A DNA stretch of 11,735 nt, from the NCBI GenBank assembly GCA_021828345.1, contig JAJZJI010000031.1, positions 1 through 11,735 of the forward strand, read 5' to 3'. The translations under genes and the position numbers were made by a program. This DNA is from Microcaldota archaeon. GTDB lineage: Archaea; Micrarchaeota; Micrarchaeia; Micrarchaeales; Micrarchaeaceae. Shown here piece by piece: positions 1 through 5,103 of this stretch; within the stretch, counting starts at the first letter, position 1, and the number at the start of each line of letters is the position of its first letter. A model generated the notes under the pieces. The model was not told the DNA's origin. It saw only the letters and a program-made list of their open reading frames with translations, and ran no database searches.

Positions 1-198
1 TGCTCTTGCAACATATCCTTTCTTATCAATAAAATAGAGATAGCCCTGTTCCCTCTTGATCTTCTCAGAACCTACTTTGGACTTTCTTCCTCTTGTATTG
101 GATTTCATTGGAGTTCTCCATACGAACCCATCCTTTCCCAAGAAGTATAGGTATCCATCTTCTCTCTCTATTGATTCGCTTCCTATCTTTTCTGCCAT
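1..198 (-). CDS. Small two-repeat protein of unknown function (3' end cut by window)
   Basis: The frame is open for 66 codons from the ATG at 198 to the window edge, so the C-terminus is missing. The protein is two copies of one unit. Residues 4-29 and 41-66 align without gaps at a 37-residue period and share 16 of 26 positions, including the GSE, GYLYF and K.G.V.R elements (GYLYFLGKDGFV against GYLYFIDKKGYV). The linker between them is basic (NTRGRKSK). It is hydrophilic, with no signal peptide or membrane segment. The aromatic/Gly pattern suggests two small beta units. My recollection, not checked, is that short proteins of this kind are annotated hypothetical in several archaea. I do not know its function. 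A TATA-like element at 228-240 sits the right distance upstream for a short or absent leader, which supports this start. It is divergent from the PAC2 gene. Confidence 0.8.
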   Translation of the reverse strand, partial: MAEKIGSESIEREDGYLYFLGKDGFVWRTPMKSNTRGRKSKVGSEKIKREQGYLYFIDKKGYVARA

Positions 199-227
199 TA
201 GATCACTAATAAGAATAAACTAGATAG

Positions 228-240
228 ATTTAAATATTTA
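228..240 (-). promoter_or_regulatory. TATA-box promoter for the two-repeat protein
   Basis: Read on the minus strand, this is TAAATATTTAAAT. Its centre is about 36 bases before the ATG at 198, predicting a transcript that starts a few bases before the start codon. Confidence 0.5.
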
Positions 241-310
241 TCGTCGATTTACAGAGGAAAATAGGTTTTTTTGATGAATTTAACGTATTTTTGGGGTTTT
301 TTCGCCTTTT

Positions 311-329
311 TTATATAATCTTTTATATC
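311..329 (+). promoter_or_regulatory. TATA-box promoter for the PAC2-family gene
   Basis: Two TATA-like elements, TTATATAA and TTTTATATC, lie 26-44 bases before the ATG at 355, the expected spacing for an archaeal promoter with a short leader. The region just upstream (264-316) is unusually rich in T runs. Confidence 0.5.
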
Positions 330-354
330 TTCTCTAAATAATAAATATGATTTA

Positions 355-1086
355 ATGATTGAAATAAAATTATTTAAAAAGATAGAATTAGACGGCTGCA
401 CGTTCTTAGAAGGATTTCCAGGAACAGGACTTGTAGGCCCTATGAGTATAAGTTATATAGTGAATAAACTTCAACTTGAATATGTAGGATATATAAAAAG
501 CGATCTTTTCCCACCTCTTGTATCTATACATAAAGATACCCCAATGCCACCGCTAAGATTTTATTATTCGAAGAAAAATAGTCTATTATTGCTTTTTGCG
601 GAATCTGGGCCCTCTTCTGAAAAATCCATATACGAGATATCTGACGCAATATACAATTTTTTAAAAGAGAAAAAAATTAAAAAAATAATATCGATAAGTG
701 GTATACCAACGCAGAACCCGAATAATTTTGATGTTTTTGCTTTAGCATCAACAAAAGAGCTTTCCGAAAAAATACAAAAACTAGGATTAAAACCAATTGG
801 TGAGGGTGTTGCGGCTGGAGTTAGCGCAGTAATAATGATGAATGCAGCTATAGACAATATCGATGATATAAATATATTAGTGCAAGTGAATCCGCAAATA
901 ATAGACCCACGATATGCAGAAATAGCAATAAATAGCCTAAATAAATTGTTGAACATGAACATAGATGTTGTTGAACTAGATAAGGAGGCTAAAATGGTAG
1001 AGGATAAGGTCAAAGAATTACTTAAAAAGAGTAAAGAAACGCGCGAGGGTGTTGTACCGGAAAGCGACCCTAACATGTATACATAA
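355..1086 (+). CDS. PAC2-family proteasome assembly chaperone / activator (PbaA/PbaB-like)
   Basis: This 243-residue protein belongs to the PAC2 (DUF75, COG2047) family. Archaeal members are homologous to eukaryotic 20S proteasome assembly chaperones, and Pyrococcus PbaB has been described as a proteasome activator. Visible family features are the N-terminal EGFPGTGLVG stretch (residues 19-28), the LFPPL and PMPPLRFY segments after it, the conserved ISGIPTQN region near residue 115, the GVAAGVSA glycine/alanine turn, and a C-terminal helical, charged segment (about 205-232) of coiled-coil type. The last three residues are Met-Tyr-Thr, fitting the HbYX motif that docks into pockets of the 20S alpha ring. 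Length is normal for the family. The upstream ATG at 347 is followed by a stop after one codon, so 355 is the start. It is transcribed alone and is followed by a tRNA gene. I expect it to act in the cytoplasm on the 20S proteasome. Confidence 0.85.
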   Translation: MIEIKLFKKIELDGCTFLEGFPGTGLVGPMSISYIVNKLQLEYVGYIKSDLFPPLVSIHKDTPMPPLRFYYSKKNSLLLLFAESGPSSEKSIYEISDAIYNFLKEKKIKKIISISGIPTQNPNNFDVFALASTKELSEKIQKLGLKPIGEGVAAGVSAVIMMNAAIDNIDDINILVQVNPQIIDPRYAEIAINSLNKLLNMNIDVVELDKEAKMVEDKVKELLKKSKETREGVVPESDPNMYT

Positions 1087-1099
1087 ATATGATTCTATG

Positions 1100-1109
1100 T
1101 ATAAATATA
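1100..1109 (+). promoter_or_regulatory. TATA-box promoter of tRNA-Leu
   Basis: TATAAATATA is centred about 22 bases upstream of the first tRNA base and fits a promoter that starts at or close to the mature 5' end. A near copy of the element (ATAAATATGAT) lies some 18 bases further upstream. Confidence 0.55.
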
Positions 1110-1125
1110 ATCTAGTTAAATAATT

Positions 1126-1232
1126 GCAGGGGTAGCAAAGTCTGGTTTGGCTGCTTTGGGCCACAGAAAAATGCGCAGGACTTAAGATCCTGTGGTCTAG
1201 CACCTTCGTGAGTTCGAATCTCACCCCCTGCA
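1126..1232 (+). tRNA. tRNA-Leu (anticodon UAA) with a D-loop intron
   Basis: The acceptor stem is perfect: GCAGGGG (1126-1132) pairs with CCCCTGC (1225-1231), with discriminator A1232 as expected for leucine. The anticodon stem is CAGGA (1176-1180) with TCCTG (1188-1192), enclosing CTTAAGA with anticodon TAA (1183-1185). The variable region is long (15 bases, 1193-1207), a class II feature of tRNA-Leu. The T arm is GTGAG-TTCGAAT-CTCAC (1208-1224). CCA is not encoded. The segment between acceptor and anticodon stems is 43 bases instead of about 20. Removing 1147-1169 restores a canonical D arm with A14, G15, G18, G19 and A21 and stem pairs 10-25, 11-24 and 12-23. The mature tRNA would be 84 bases. 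Confidence 0.93.
1147..1169 (+). other. Non-canonical tRNA intron (between tRNA positions 20 and 21)
   Basis: This is a 23-base intron inside the D loop. A relaxed bulge-helix motif is visible. The central 4-bp helix is exon TCTG (1141-1144) with intron CAGA (1164-1167). The 5' bulge is GTT (1145-1147) and the 3' bulge is AAA (1168-1170). The inner helix is TGGC (1148-1151) with GCCA (1160-1163), closed by an 8-base loop. Cutting after the second base of each bulge, as the archaeal splicing endonuclease does, gives these ends. The outer helix is the short D stem GCA/TGC, so the motif is not a full symmetric BHB. Known archaeal introns outside position 37/38 are cut by endonucleases of relaxed specificity and joined by RtcB. 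Confidence 0.82.
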
Positions 1233-1278
1233 CTTCTTGCAAAACAAAATTTAAATTTTTTTGATTTAAAAAATATGT

Positions 1279-1293
1279 ATTATATTTTTAAAC
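1279..1293 (+). promoter_or_regulatory. TATA-box promoter for the HD-domain gene
   Basis: TATTATATTTTTAAAC-type sequence lies about 40-54 bases before the ATG at 1333 and about 30 before the ATG at 1315. An open frame extends through it to 1294, but a start there would fall inside or before the predicted transcript start. Confidence 0.4.
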
Positions 1294-1332
1294 TTGAATT
1301 TTTCATTTCCATTTATGTTTTGTGATGATTGT

Positions 1333-1983
1333 ATGAATAAGAAAGATGTGATAAAAAAGACTGCCGATTTTGTTAAGAAAAAATTAGATAATGAGGCGTC
1401 AGGGCATGACTGGTGGCATGTTTATCTTGTATGGCAACTATCTAAAAAAATAGGAAACAAAGAAAAGGCAGATATGTTCGTTGTAGAACTGGCTGCACTT
1501 TTACATGATATTGCTGATTGGAAATTCAATAAGGGTGACGAAAGCATCGGAGCTAGGGTTGCAAGTGAATGGTTAAACAAATTGCATGTAGAAAAACATG
1601 TAATAGAACAGGTAAGTTATATTGTTGGAAACGTATCATTTAAGGGAGCTGGAGTAGATCATACAATGAAAACATTAGAAGGAAGAGTTGTATGGGATTC
1701 TGATAAAATGGATATTGGAGCAATAGGTATAGCTAGAACATTTGCATATGGGGGTTATAGGGGAAGACCTATATATGATCCAAGAATAAAACCAAAATTA
1801 CATAAGAATTTTGAAGAGTATAAAAAAAGCAGTAACCCATCGATAAACCATTTTTATGAGAAAATATTGTTGTTAAAGGACAAAATGCAAACAAAAACAG
1901 GAAGAAAAATGGCGATACACAGAGATAAATTTCTTAGAACTTTCTTAAAAGAGTTTTTCGATGAATGGAATGGACTTAAGTAA
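1333..1983 (+). CDS. HD-domain metal-dependent phosphohydrolase (YedJ/YpgQ-like)
   Basis: This 216-residue protein has the HD-superfamily metal ligands in order: His25/His29 in GHDWWH, His58-Asp59 in LLHDIADWKF, and a downstream Asp (Asp122 or Asp124) in the WDSDKMD segment. It also carries the ISFKG-type SFKGAGV stretch and the IGAIGIARTFAYGGYRG block characteristic of the YedJ/YpgQ group. Some members of that group hydrolyse nucleoside triphosphates; the substrate here cannot be read from the sequence. It is soluble and cytoplasmic. The frame is open upstream, with possible starts at 1294 and 1315. I chose ATG 1333 because homologues begin close to the MNKK-like residues, a GTGAT element precedes it, and the TATA box overlaps the region before 1300. 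The gene is monocistronic and converges on the unknown gene that ends at 2008. Confidence 0.83.
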   Translation: MNKKDVIKKTADFVKKKLDNEASGHDWWHVYLVWQLSKKIGNKEKADMFVVELAALLHDIADWKFNKGDESIGARVASEWLNKLHVEKHVIEQVSYIVGNVSFKGAGVDHTMKTLEGRVVWDSDKMDIGAIGIARTFAYGGYRGRPIYDPRIKPKLHKNFEEYKKSSNPSINHFYEKILLLKDKMQTKTGRKMAIHRDKFLRTFLKEFFDEWNGLK

Positions 1984-2007
1984 AGTATGCTGTTAGCTAA
2001 TTCTTTC

Positions 2008-2832
2008 TTATTGCGTTAAAAATTCTGTTTCCTCTTCCGCTTCCATAGAATGTATTCTTTGGAATGTCTTTTCGCGCTTGCTGTTTTGATAACCAATAAT
2101 TGGTGTATAGTTTACCATTCTTTTTAATGGTATGTTGACCTTAAGAGTCAAACGATGGTAAAATTCCTCTACAAGCAATGCAGTTTTTCTAATAGAAGTT
2201 GATAATTCATCCAAAGCATCCAGCATTTTACCGCTATTATCCGCCTTTTTGCTTATTGCCGCTTTTAAAAGAGCTCCTGACGCTTCACGTACCACAATTG
2301 TGCCGGTTATTGCATTTATTACAGAATTTAATACCTCTGATTTAAACGTATTCTCATTATCATAAGAGCTGCGTCTAAGCAAAACATTACCATTTTTGTT
2401 ATATGAACCTATTGTTCTTATATTCTCCTTTTTAGTTTTAACATAATTTTTTGTGTATTTTACGTGTGTTCCAGATCTATGACGATGTATAAAAACATGT
2501 AAATTGTGTATTGTTGGTATTATTGCCCCAGTATAATCACCAGTTCCGCTCTCAACATACTCTTCTAATTTATGTCTCAATTTGTTAAGTTCATAACATA
2601 CCGTTTCATTCATTTTTGCAAAATCAGCATCGGTAAATAGTATTACAGGTTCAATATTTTCATATCCTTTTGAAAGAATAGGTTTATTTGAATCCGCCAT
2701 TATCTTTGAAACGTCATTAATATATCTAATAATCAGTTCTTCAGATTTCTTTGATATATAGCTTCCTTGAGAGCCAAGACCCCACACTGTTGAATTGTCA
2801 TGATTTGGTATTGATTTAAAATTAAAATCCAT
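2008..2832 (-). CDS. Unrecognised 274-residue soluble protein
   Basis: I do not recognise a family. The frame starts at an ATG (2832) with a TATA-like element at 2872-2884 and AAAGG about nine bases before it, so expression is plausible. There is no signal peptide or membrane helix. The N-terminal part (about 1-60) is mixed. Residues around 65-95 form a likely helix beginning FTDADFAKMNETVCYEL. The middle is strongly basic and histidine-rich (HNLHVFIHRHRSGTH, about 112-126, then KNYVKTKKENIR). A long helical segment follows, rich in Ala/Ile/Val, then another helix ending in VEEFYHRL, and an acidic tail (MEAEEETEF). The basic, His-rich centre could bind nucleic acid or metal, but this is only a compositional guess. 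It is flanked by a convergent HD-domain gene and lies downstream of rio1 after a 180-base gap. Confidence 0.7.
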   Translation of the reverse strand: MDFNFKSIPNHDNSTVWGLGSQGSYISKKSEELIIRYINDVSKIMADSNKPILSKGYENIEPVILFTDADFAKMNETVCYELNKLRHKLEEYVESGTGDYTGAIIPTIHNLHVFIHRHRSGTHVKYTKNYVKTKKENIRTIGSYNKNGNVLLRRSSYDNENTFKSEVLNSVINAITGTIVVREASGALLKAAISKKADNSGKMLDALDELSTSIRKTALLVEEFYHRLTLKVNIPLKRMVNYTPIIGYQNSKREKTFQRIHSMEAEEETEFLTQ

Positions 2833-2871
2833 TATAAAACCTTTTAATAAATAGGATAATGAGATTAAACT

Positions 2872-2884
2872 AATATAAATACTT
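2872..2884 (-). promoter_or_regulatory. TATA-box promoter for the unrecognised 274-residue protein
   Basis: Minus-strand AGTATTTATATTA is centred about 46 bases before the ATG at 2832, leaving a leader of roughly 20 bases that contains AAAGG. One arm of a 9-bp inverted repeat directly abuts it. Confidence 0.45.
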
Positions 2885-2961
2885 TTTGATTGGTATTAAT
2901 TTGCGGCTAAAACATCTAAAATATGCTAAATTCTTTATTTATTTGCATTATTCCAATCAAA
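2885..2961. repeat. 9-bp inverted repeat between rio1 and the unknown gene
   Basis: TTTGATTGG at 2885-2893 is perfectly complementary to CCAATCAAA at 2953-2961, with 59 AT-rich bases between. The left arm touches the TATA element of the downstream minus-strand gene. It could be a pair of operator half-sites, or the base of a long stem in the rio1 3' untranslated RNA. AT-rich composition makes a chance match possible. Confidence 0.35.
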
Positions 2962-3012
2962 TATTTTCCCGATGATAATTCCAAAAATATTTGTTTTTAA
3001 TTAGAGGATATT

Positions 3013-3798
3013 TCATCGTTTATCTCTTATGCGTATTATATCTTCATATATTAATTCTGCATCAAGATTTATACTATACACTTTATAAAAGTAGTTTAAC
3101 ACATTTATTACATCGCGCTTTAAAAAAGCCCTTGCATTGGGATGCCTTGTCGATACGGCCTGCCCCATATCTATTATATACGGGGTTTTATCCTTTAACA
3201 ATATATTATATTCACTTAAATCTGCATGGACAAGCTTTGCATTATATAATTTTTTGATATCCACTATTATTTGATTTAATATTTTATTTGCATCATCATA
3301 TTCAAGTGGCACGTCTTTAAGCTTCTTTGCTATCTGATCCCCAGAACCTATTAATTCCATTGCAAGAATGTTATAGTCGAACATGTAAGGCTTTGGAACA
3401 TGTATGCCGCTATCATACGCAATTTGCAAATTACCGAATTCTTTTTTGCACCAAACACGTATTATAGCAAATTTACCGCTGTATCTTCTTTTAAACCTCG
3501 GATCCCCTATTATATAATCCTGCATATTCAAAAATGAGGAGCTTCCAATTCTAAAAAATTTTAATATGACATTCTCATTACCCATAACTGTTTCGGATTC
3601 ACCAGCACTTGCAATATAAACATCAGACTCCTTTCCTCTAGCTACGATAAACCCCAATTTTGATATTATACCCTTATTATAAAACTTACTGAGACGTCGC
3701 ATCGTATCTACGTCGAGTGCTGCCTCATCAATCCTCTTATCCTTTAATAAATGTATATCTCTATCGGGCCTTTTTCTTTTATTTACTTTCCTAGACAT
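3013..3798 (-). CDS. rio1: RIO1-type serine protein kinase / ATPase
   Basis: This 261-residue protein has the ordered RIO kinase motifs: a basic N-terminus; a flexible P-loop ARGKESDVY (residues 53-61) in place of the usual STGKEANVY; the ATP-anchoring Lys80 followed by RIGSSSF; the catalytic loop HADLSEYN with Asp193 and Asn198; and the metal-binding Asp210 in IIDMGQAV. The HADLSEYN loop and HPNARAFLKRD segment place it with RIO1 rather than RIO2, which has an extra winged helix and a VHGDFNEFN-type loop. In archaea and eukaryotes RIO1 acts in late maturation of the small ribosomal subunit. It is cytoplasmic. ATG 3798 follows a TATA box at 3825-3832, predicting an almost leaderless message. 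The promoter overlaps a strong inverted repeat. No neighbour is an obvious operon partner. Confidence 0.93.
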   Translation of the reverse strand: MSRKVNKRKRPDRDIHLLKDKRIDEAALDVDTMRRLSKFYNKGIISKLGFIVARGKESDVYIASAGESETVMGNENVILKFFRIGSSSFLNMQDYIIGDPRFKRRYSGKFAIIRVWCKKEFGNLQIAYDSGIHVPKPYMFDYNILAMELIGSGDQIAKKLKDVPLEYDDANKILNQIIVDIKKLYNAKLVHADLSEYNILLKDKTPYIIDMGQAVSTRHPNARAFLKRDVINVLNYFYKVYSINLDAELIYEDIIRIRDKR

Positions 3799-3824
3799 TG
3801 AAACATATGAATTTCTTCAAAGAG

Positions 3825-3832
3825 AATATAAA
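3825..3832 (-). promoter_or_regulatory. TATA-box promoter of rio1
   Basis: Minus-strand TTTATATT lies 27-34 bases before the ATG at 3798, so the transcript should start at or a few bases before the start codon. Confidence 0.5.
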
Positions 3833-3858
3833 TGCCTTCATATTACCAAGGCATTTAT
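3828..3858. repeat. 11-bp inverted repeat over the rio1 promoter and the end of the membrane-protein gene
   Basis: ATAAATGCCTT (3828-3838) pairs perfectly with AAGGCATTTAT (3848-3858) across a 9-base loop. It covers half of the rio1 TATA element and the stop codon of the upstream minus-strand gene (3855-3857). It could serve as a transcription terminator for that gene, an operator for rio1, or both. Confidence 0.6.
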
Positions 3859-4472
3859 GGAGCACTTAATAAATGCGCTGGTATTGCGACTATACCCACA
3901 TAACCGGCAAGAAGACTACCGAATAGCAATAGCACCCAAAAGATTAAAAGAAATAGAGACCAACCTACCCATACGCTTTTCTGCATGCCAGGGAGTCGTT
4001 CTATAATTAATGACACAGGATATGCACATACGCCCGCAAGCCCATATAAGAAATACATTATCAAAAGTGCTATAGGAGCGCTAGTTAGACCTAAGTTATA
4101 TCCAACAATACCATATATTATAACCATTATTCCGACGAGAAGTGCAAAAAATCCAACAAAACTAAATTTGGTCTTAAATTTTATTGAGGCAACAAATGCG
4201 GCTATCACTAAACCAAAAGATATGAATGGGTCATAGAATAAAATATTGTAGCTTCCTGGAAGAGGCCAATTAAACTGCCCCCAAAGACCACCAACTATCA
4301 TATATAAGGCAATCATAAATAAGGGCACGGCAGCGGAATTTAATTGTAATGAAAATTCCTTCTTCTTTTTTCTATAATCAAGATATATTGTAAATATTAA
4401 ATAAAGGAGCATAAATCCAGCAAAGCTTATCATAAAAAGCGAATATGCCAAGTTATCTATAAAAACTGCCAT
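3855..4472 (-). CDS. Six-helix integral membrane protein, DUF981-like
   Basis: This 205-residue, strongly hydrophobic protein has about six membrane segments: roughly 8-31, 47-65, 83-97, 104-123, 129-150 and 170-197. A basic loop YRKKKKE follows the first helix. The signature between helices 2 and 3 is GGLWGQFNWPLPGSYNILF (residues 61-79), followed by YDP; I recall this as typical of the archaeal DUF981 family, found in acidophiles and other archaea. The function of that family is unknown to me. ATG 4472 is preceded by a minus-strand TATA element at about 4502-4511. The gene lies directly upstream of rio1, but the inverted repeat at its stop codon and the separate rio1 TATA box suggest separate transcripts. 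It is divergent from the AhpD-like gene. Confidence 0.78.
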   Translation of the reverse strand: MAVFIDNLAYSLFMISFAGFMLLYLIFTIYLDYRKKKKEFSLQLNSAAVPLFMIALYMIVGGLWGQFNWPLPGSYNILFYDPFISFGLVIAAFVASIKFKTKFSFVGFFALLVGIMVIIYGIVGYNLGLTSAPIALLIMYFLYGLAGVCAYPVSLIIERLPGMQKSVWVGWSLFLLIFWVLLLFGSLLAGYVGIVAIPAHLLSAP

Positions 4473-4501
4473 ATTGATACCATTCTAATATGTAAAATTA
4501 G

Positions 4502-4511
4502 ATTTTTATAT
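4502..4511 (-). promoter_or_regulatory. TATA-box promoter for the DUF981-like gene, possibly shared with the divergent gene
   Basis: Minus-strand TATAAAAATC is about 30-39 bases before ATG 4472. Read on plus, the same site is ATTTTTATA, so it could also serve as a distal promoter for the gene at 4579. A T/A-rich stretch at 4546-4558 is the nearer plus-strand candidate. Confidence 0.4.
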
Positions 4512-4569
4512 GCTTTAGTATTATTATGGGAAGTGCTCAACTTAAGTTTTTTAAAATAATATTATATAT

Positions 4570-4573
4570 GGTG
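4570..4573 (+). promoter_or_regulatory. Ribosome binding site (GGTG) of the AhpD-like gene
   Basis: GGTG, complementary to the archaeal 16S 3' end (ATCACCTCC), lies five bases before ATG 4579 and fixes that start. Confidence 0.6.
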
Positions 4574-4578
4574 CTAAT

Positions 4579-4920
4579 ATGAAAGAGGATATGAAGGGGT
4601 TTTTAGAGGAATTTAATGAATCTGTTGGAAAGTGGCAAAAAAATAGCCCATCACAATTAAACAAATTTATGGCACTACTCAATGAAATAGAAAAACCAAG
4701 CGCATTAGATACTAAAACAAAAGAGCTAATTGCAATATCCTTATCTGTCATATCACATTGTAAGTGGTGCATAGCATTCCACGTAAAGGCGGCTTTTGAC
4801 TCTAAAGCAACAAAAGATGAGATTAGAGATGCGGGATGGGTTGCAGTCCTAATGGGCGGAGGACCGGCATTAGCTTATAATCAATTAGTTGAGGATGCGA
4901 TAGAGGATTTTGGCACATAA
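4579..4920 (+). CDS. Carboxymuconolactone decarboxylase / AhpD-like thiol protein
   Basis: This 113-residue protein is all-helical and has the AhpD-type active site: Glu49, Cys61, Cys64 and His68 (KELIAISLSV then HCKWCIAFH). The spacing 12-3-4 is the same as the Glu-Cys-Cys-His relay of mycobacterial AhpD, where the CXXC pair reduces peroxiredoxin partners. The helical hairpin after it (KATKDEIRDAGWVAVLMGGGPALAY) is also typical. The CXXC pair points to a redox role, such as alkylhydroperoxidase or disulfide chemistry, rather than true decarboxylation of carboxymuconolactone, but the substrate is not readable. It is cytoplasmic, full length for the single-domain family, and probably monocistronic: divergent from the membrane protein and separated from secF by 183 bases. 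Confidence 0.88.
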   Translation: MKEDMKGFLEEFNESVGKWQKNSPSQLNKFMALLNEIEKPSALDTKTKELIAISLSVISHCKWCIAFHVKAAFDSKATKDEIRDAGWVAVLMGGGPALAYNQLVEDAIEDFGT

Positions 4921-4991
4921 AATCGGACTAGTAGGGCAATAGCATTTAAACATAGCGGGCGTTAGATATATACGCAGCGGATACGTTCGAA

Positions 4992-5000
4992 TTTATAAAG
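4992..5000 (+). promoter_or_regulatory. TATA-box promoter of the secF-secD-nmd3 cluster
   Basis: TTTATAAAG is the best TATA match before secF. It predicts a transcript start near 5018-5022 and hence a leader of some 80-85 bases, longer than other leaders in this window. Confidence 0.45.
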
Positions 5001-5016
5001 TTTTCTTTCCAAATAG

Positions 5017-5039
5017 TATCTAACATTTAGTGGTAGATA
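5017..5039 (+). other. Hairpin at the start of the predicted secF leader
   Basis: TATCTA (5017-5022) pairs with TAGATA (5034-5039). The same TATCTAAC (5017-5024) is also perfectly complementary to GTTAGATA at 4961-4968, upstream of the TATA box. A second possible stem, GTGG/CCAC, follows. The structure is weak and AT-rich, so function is uncertain. Confidence 0.3.
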
Positions 5040-5103
5040 GTTGCCACCTTGATAGGAGCTTGTTATTCTAGCAATATCACATATTAAACAATTGACTGAT
5101 TTA

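Noticed and set aside
564..1076. 170-codon minus-strand frame
   Set aside because: It is a shadow of the PAC2-family gene, with low-complexity Ser/Ile/Phe content and no promoter.
1075..1084. Palindrome ATGTATACAT
   Set aside because: It is explained by the last codons of the PAC2 gene (Met-Tyr-Thr-stop); no evidence of a separate function.
1158..1166. Possible CCA anticodon (tRNA-Trp reading) in GGGCCACAG
   Set aside because: It lacks a T before the anticodon and a pairing stem in register. The CTTAAGA loop with a perfect 5-bp stem and a long variable arm fits tRNA-Leu(UAA) much better.
2991..3257. Hydrophobic 88-codon plus-strand frame
   Set aside because: It lies antisense to rio1, whose motifs are intact and ordered; the hydrophobicity is a reading-frame artefact.
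4981..5000. TTCGAATT resembling a tRNA T loop before secF
   Set aside because: No 5-bp T stem or acceptor stem can be formed around it; it overlaps the TATA element.
5092..5103. TTG start for secF four codons upstream
   Set aside because: No ribosome binding site supports it, and an ATG at 5104 gives a normal N-terminus.
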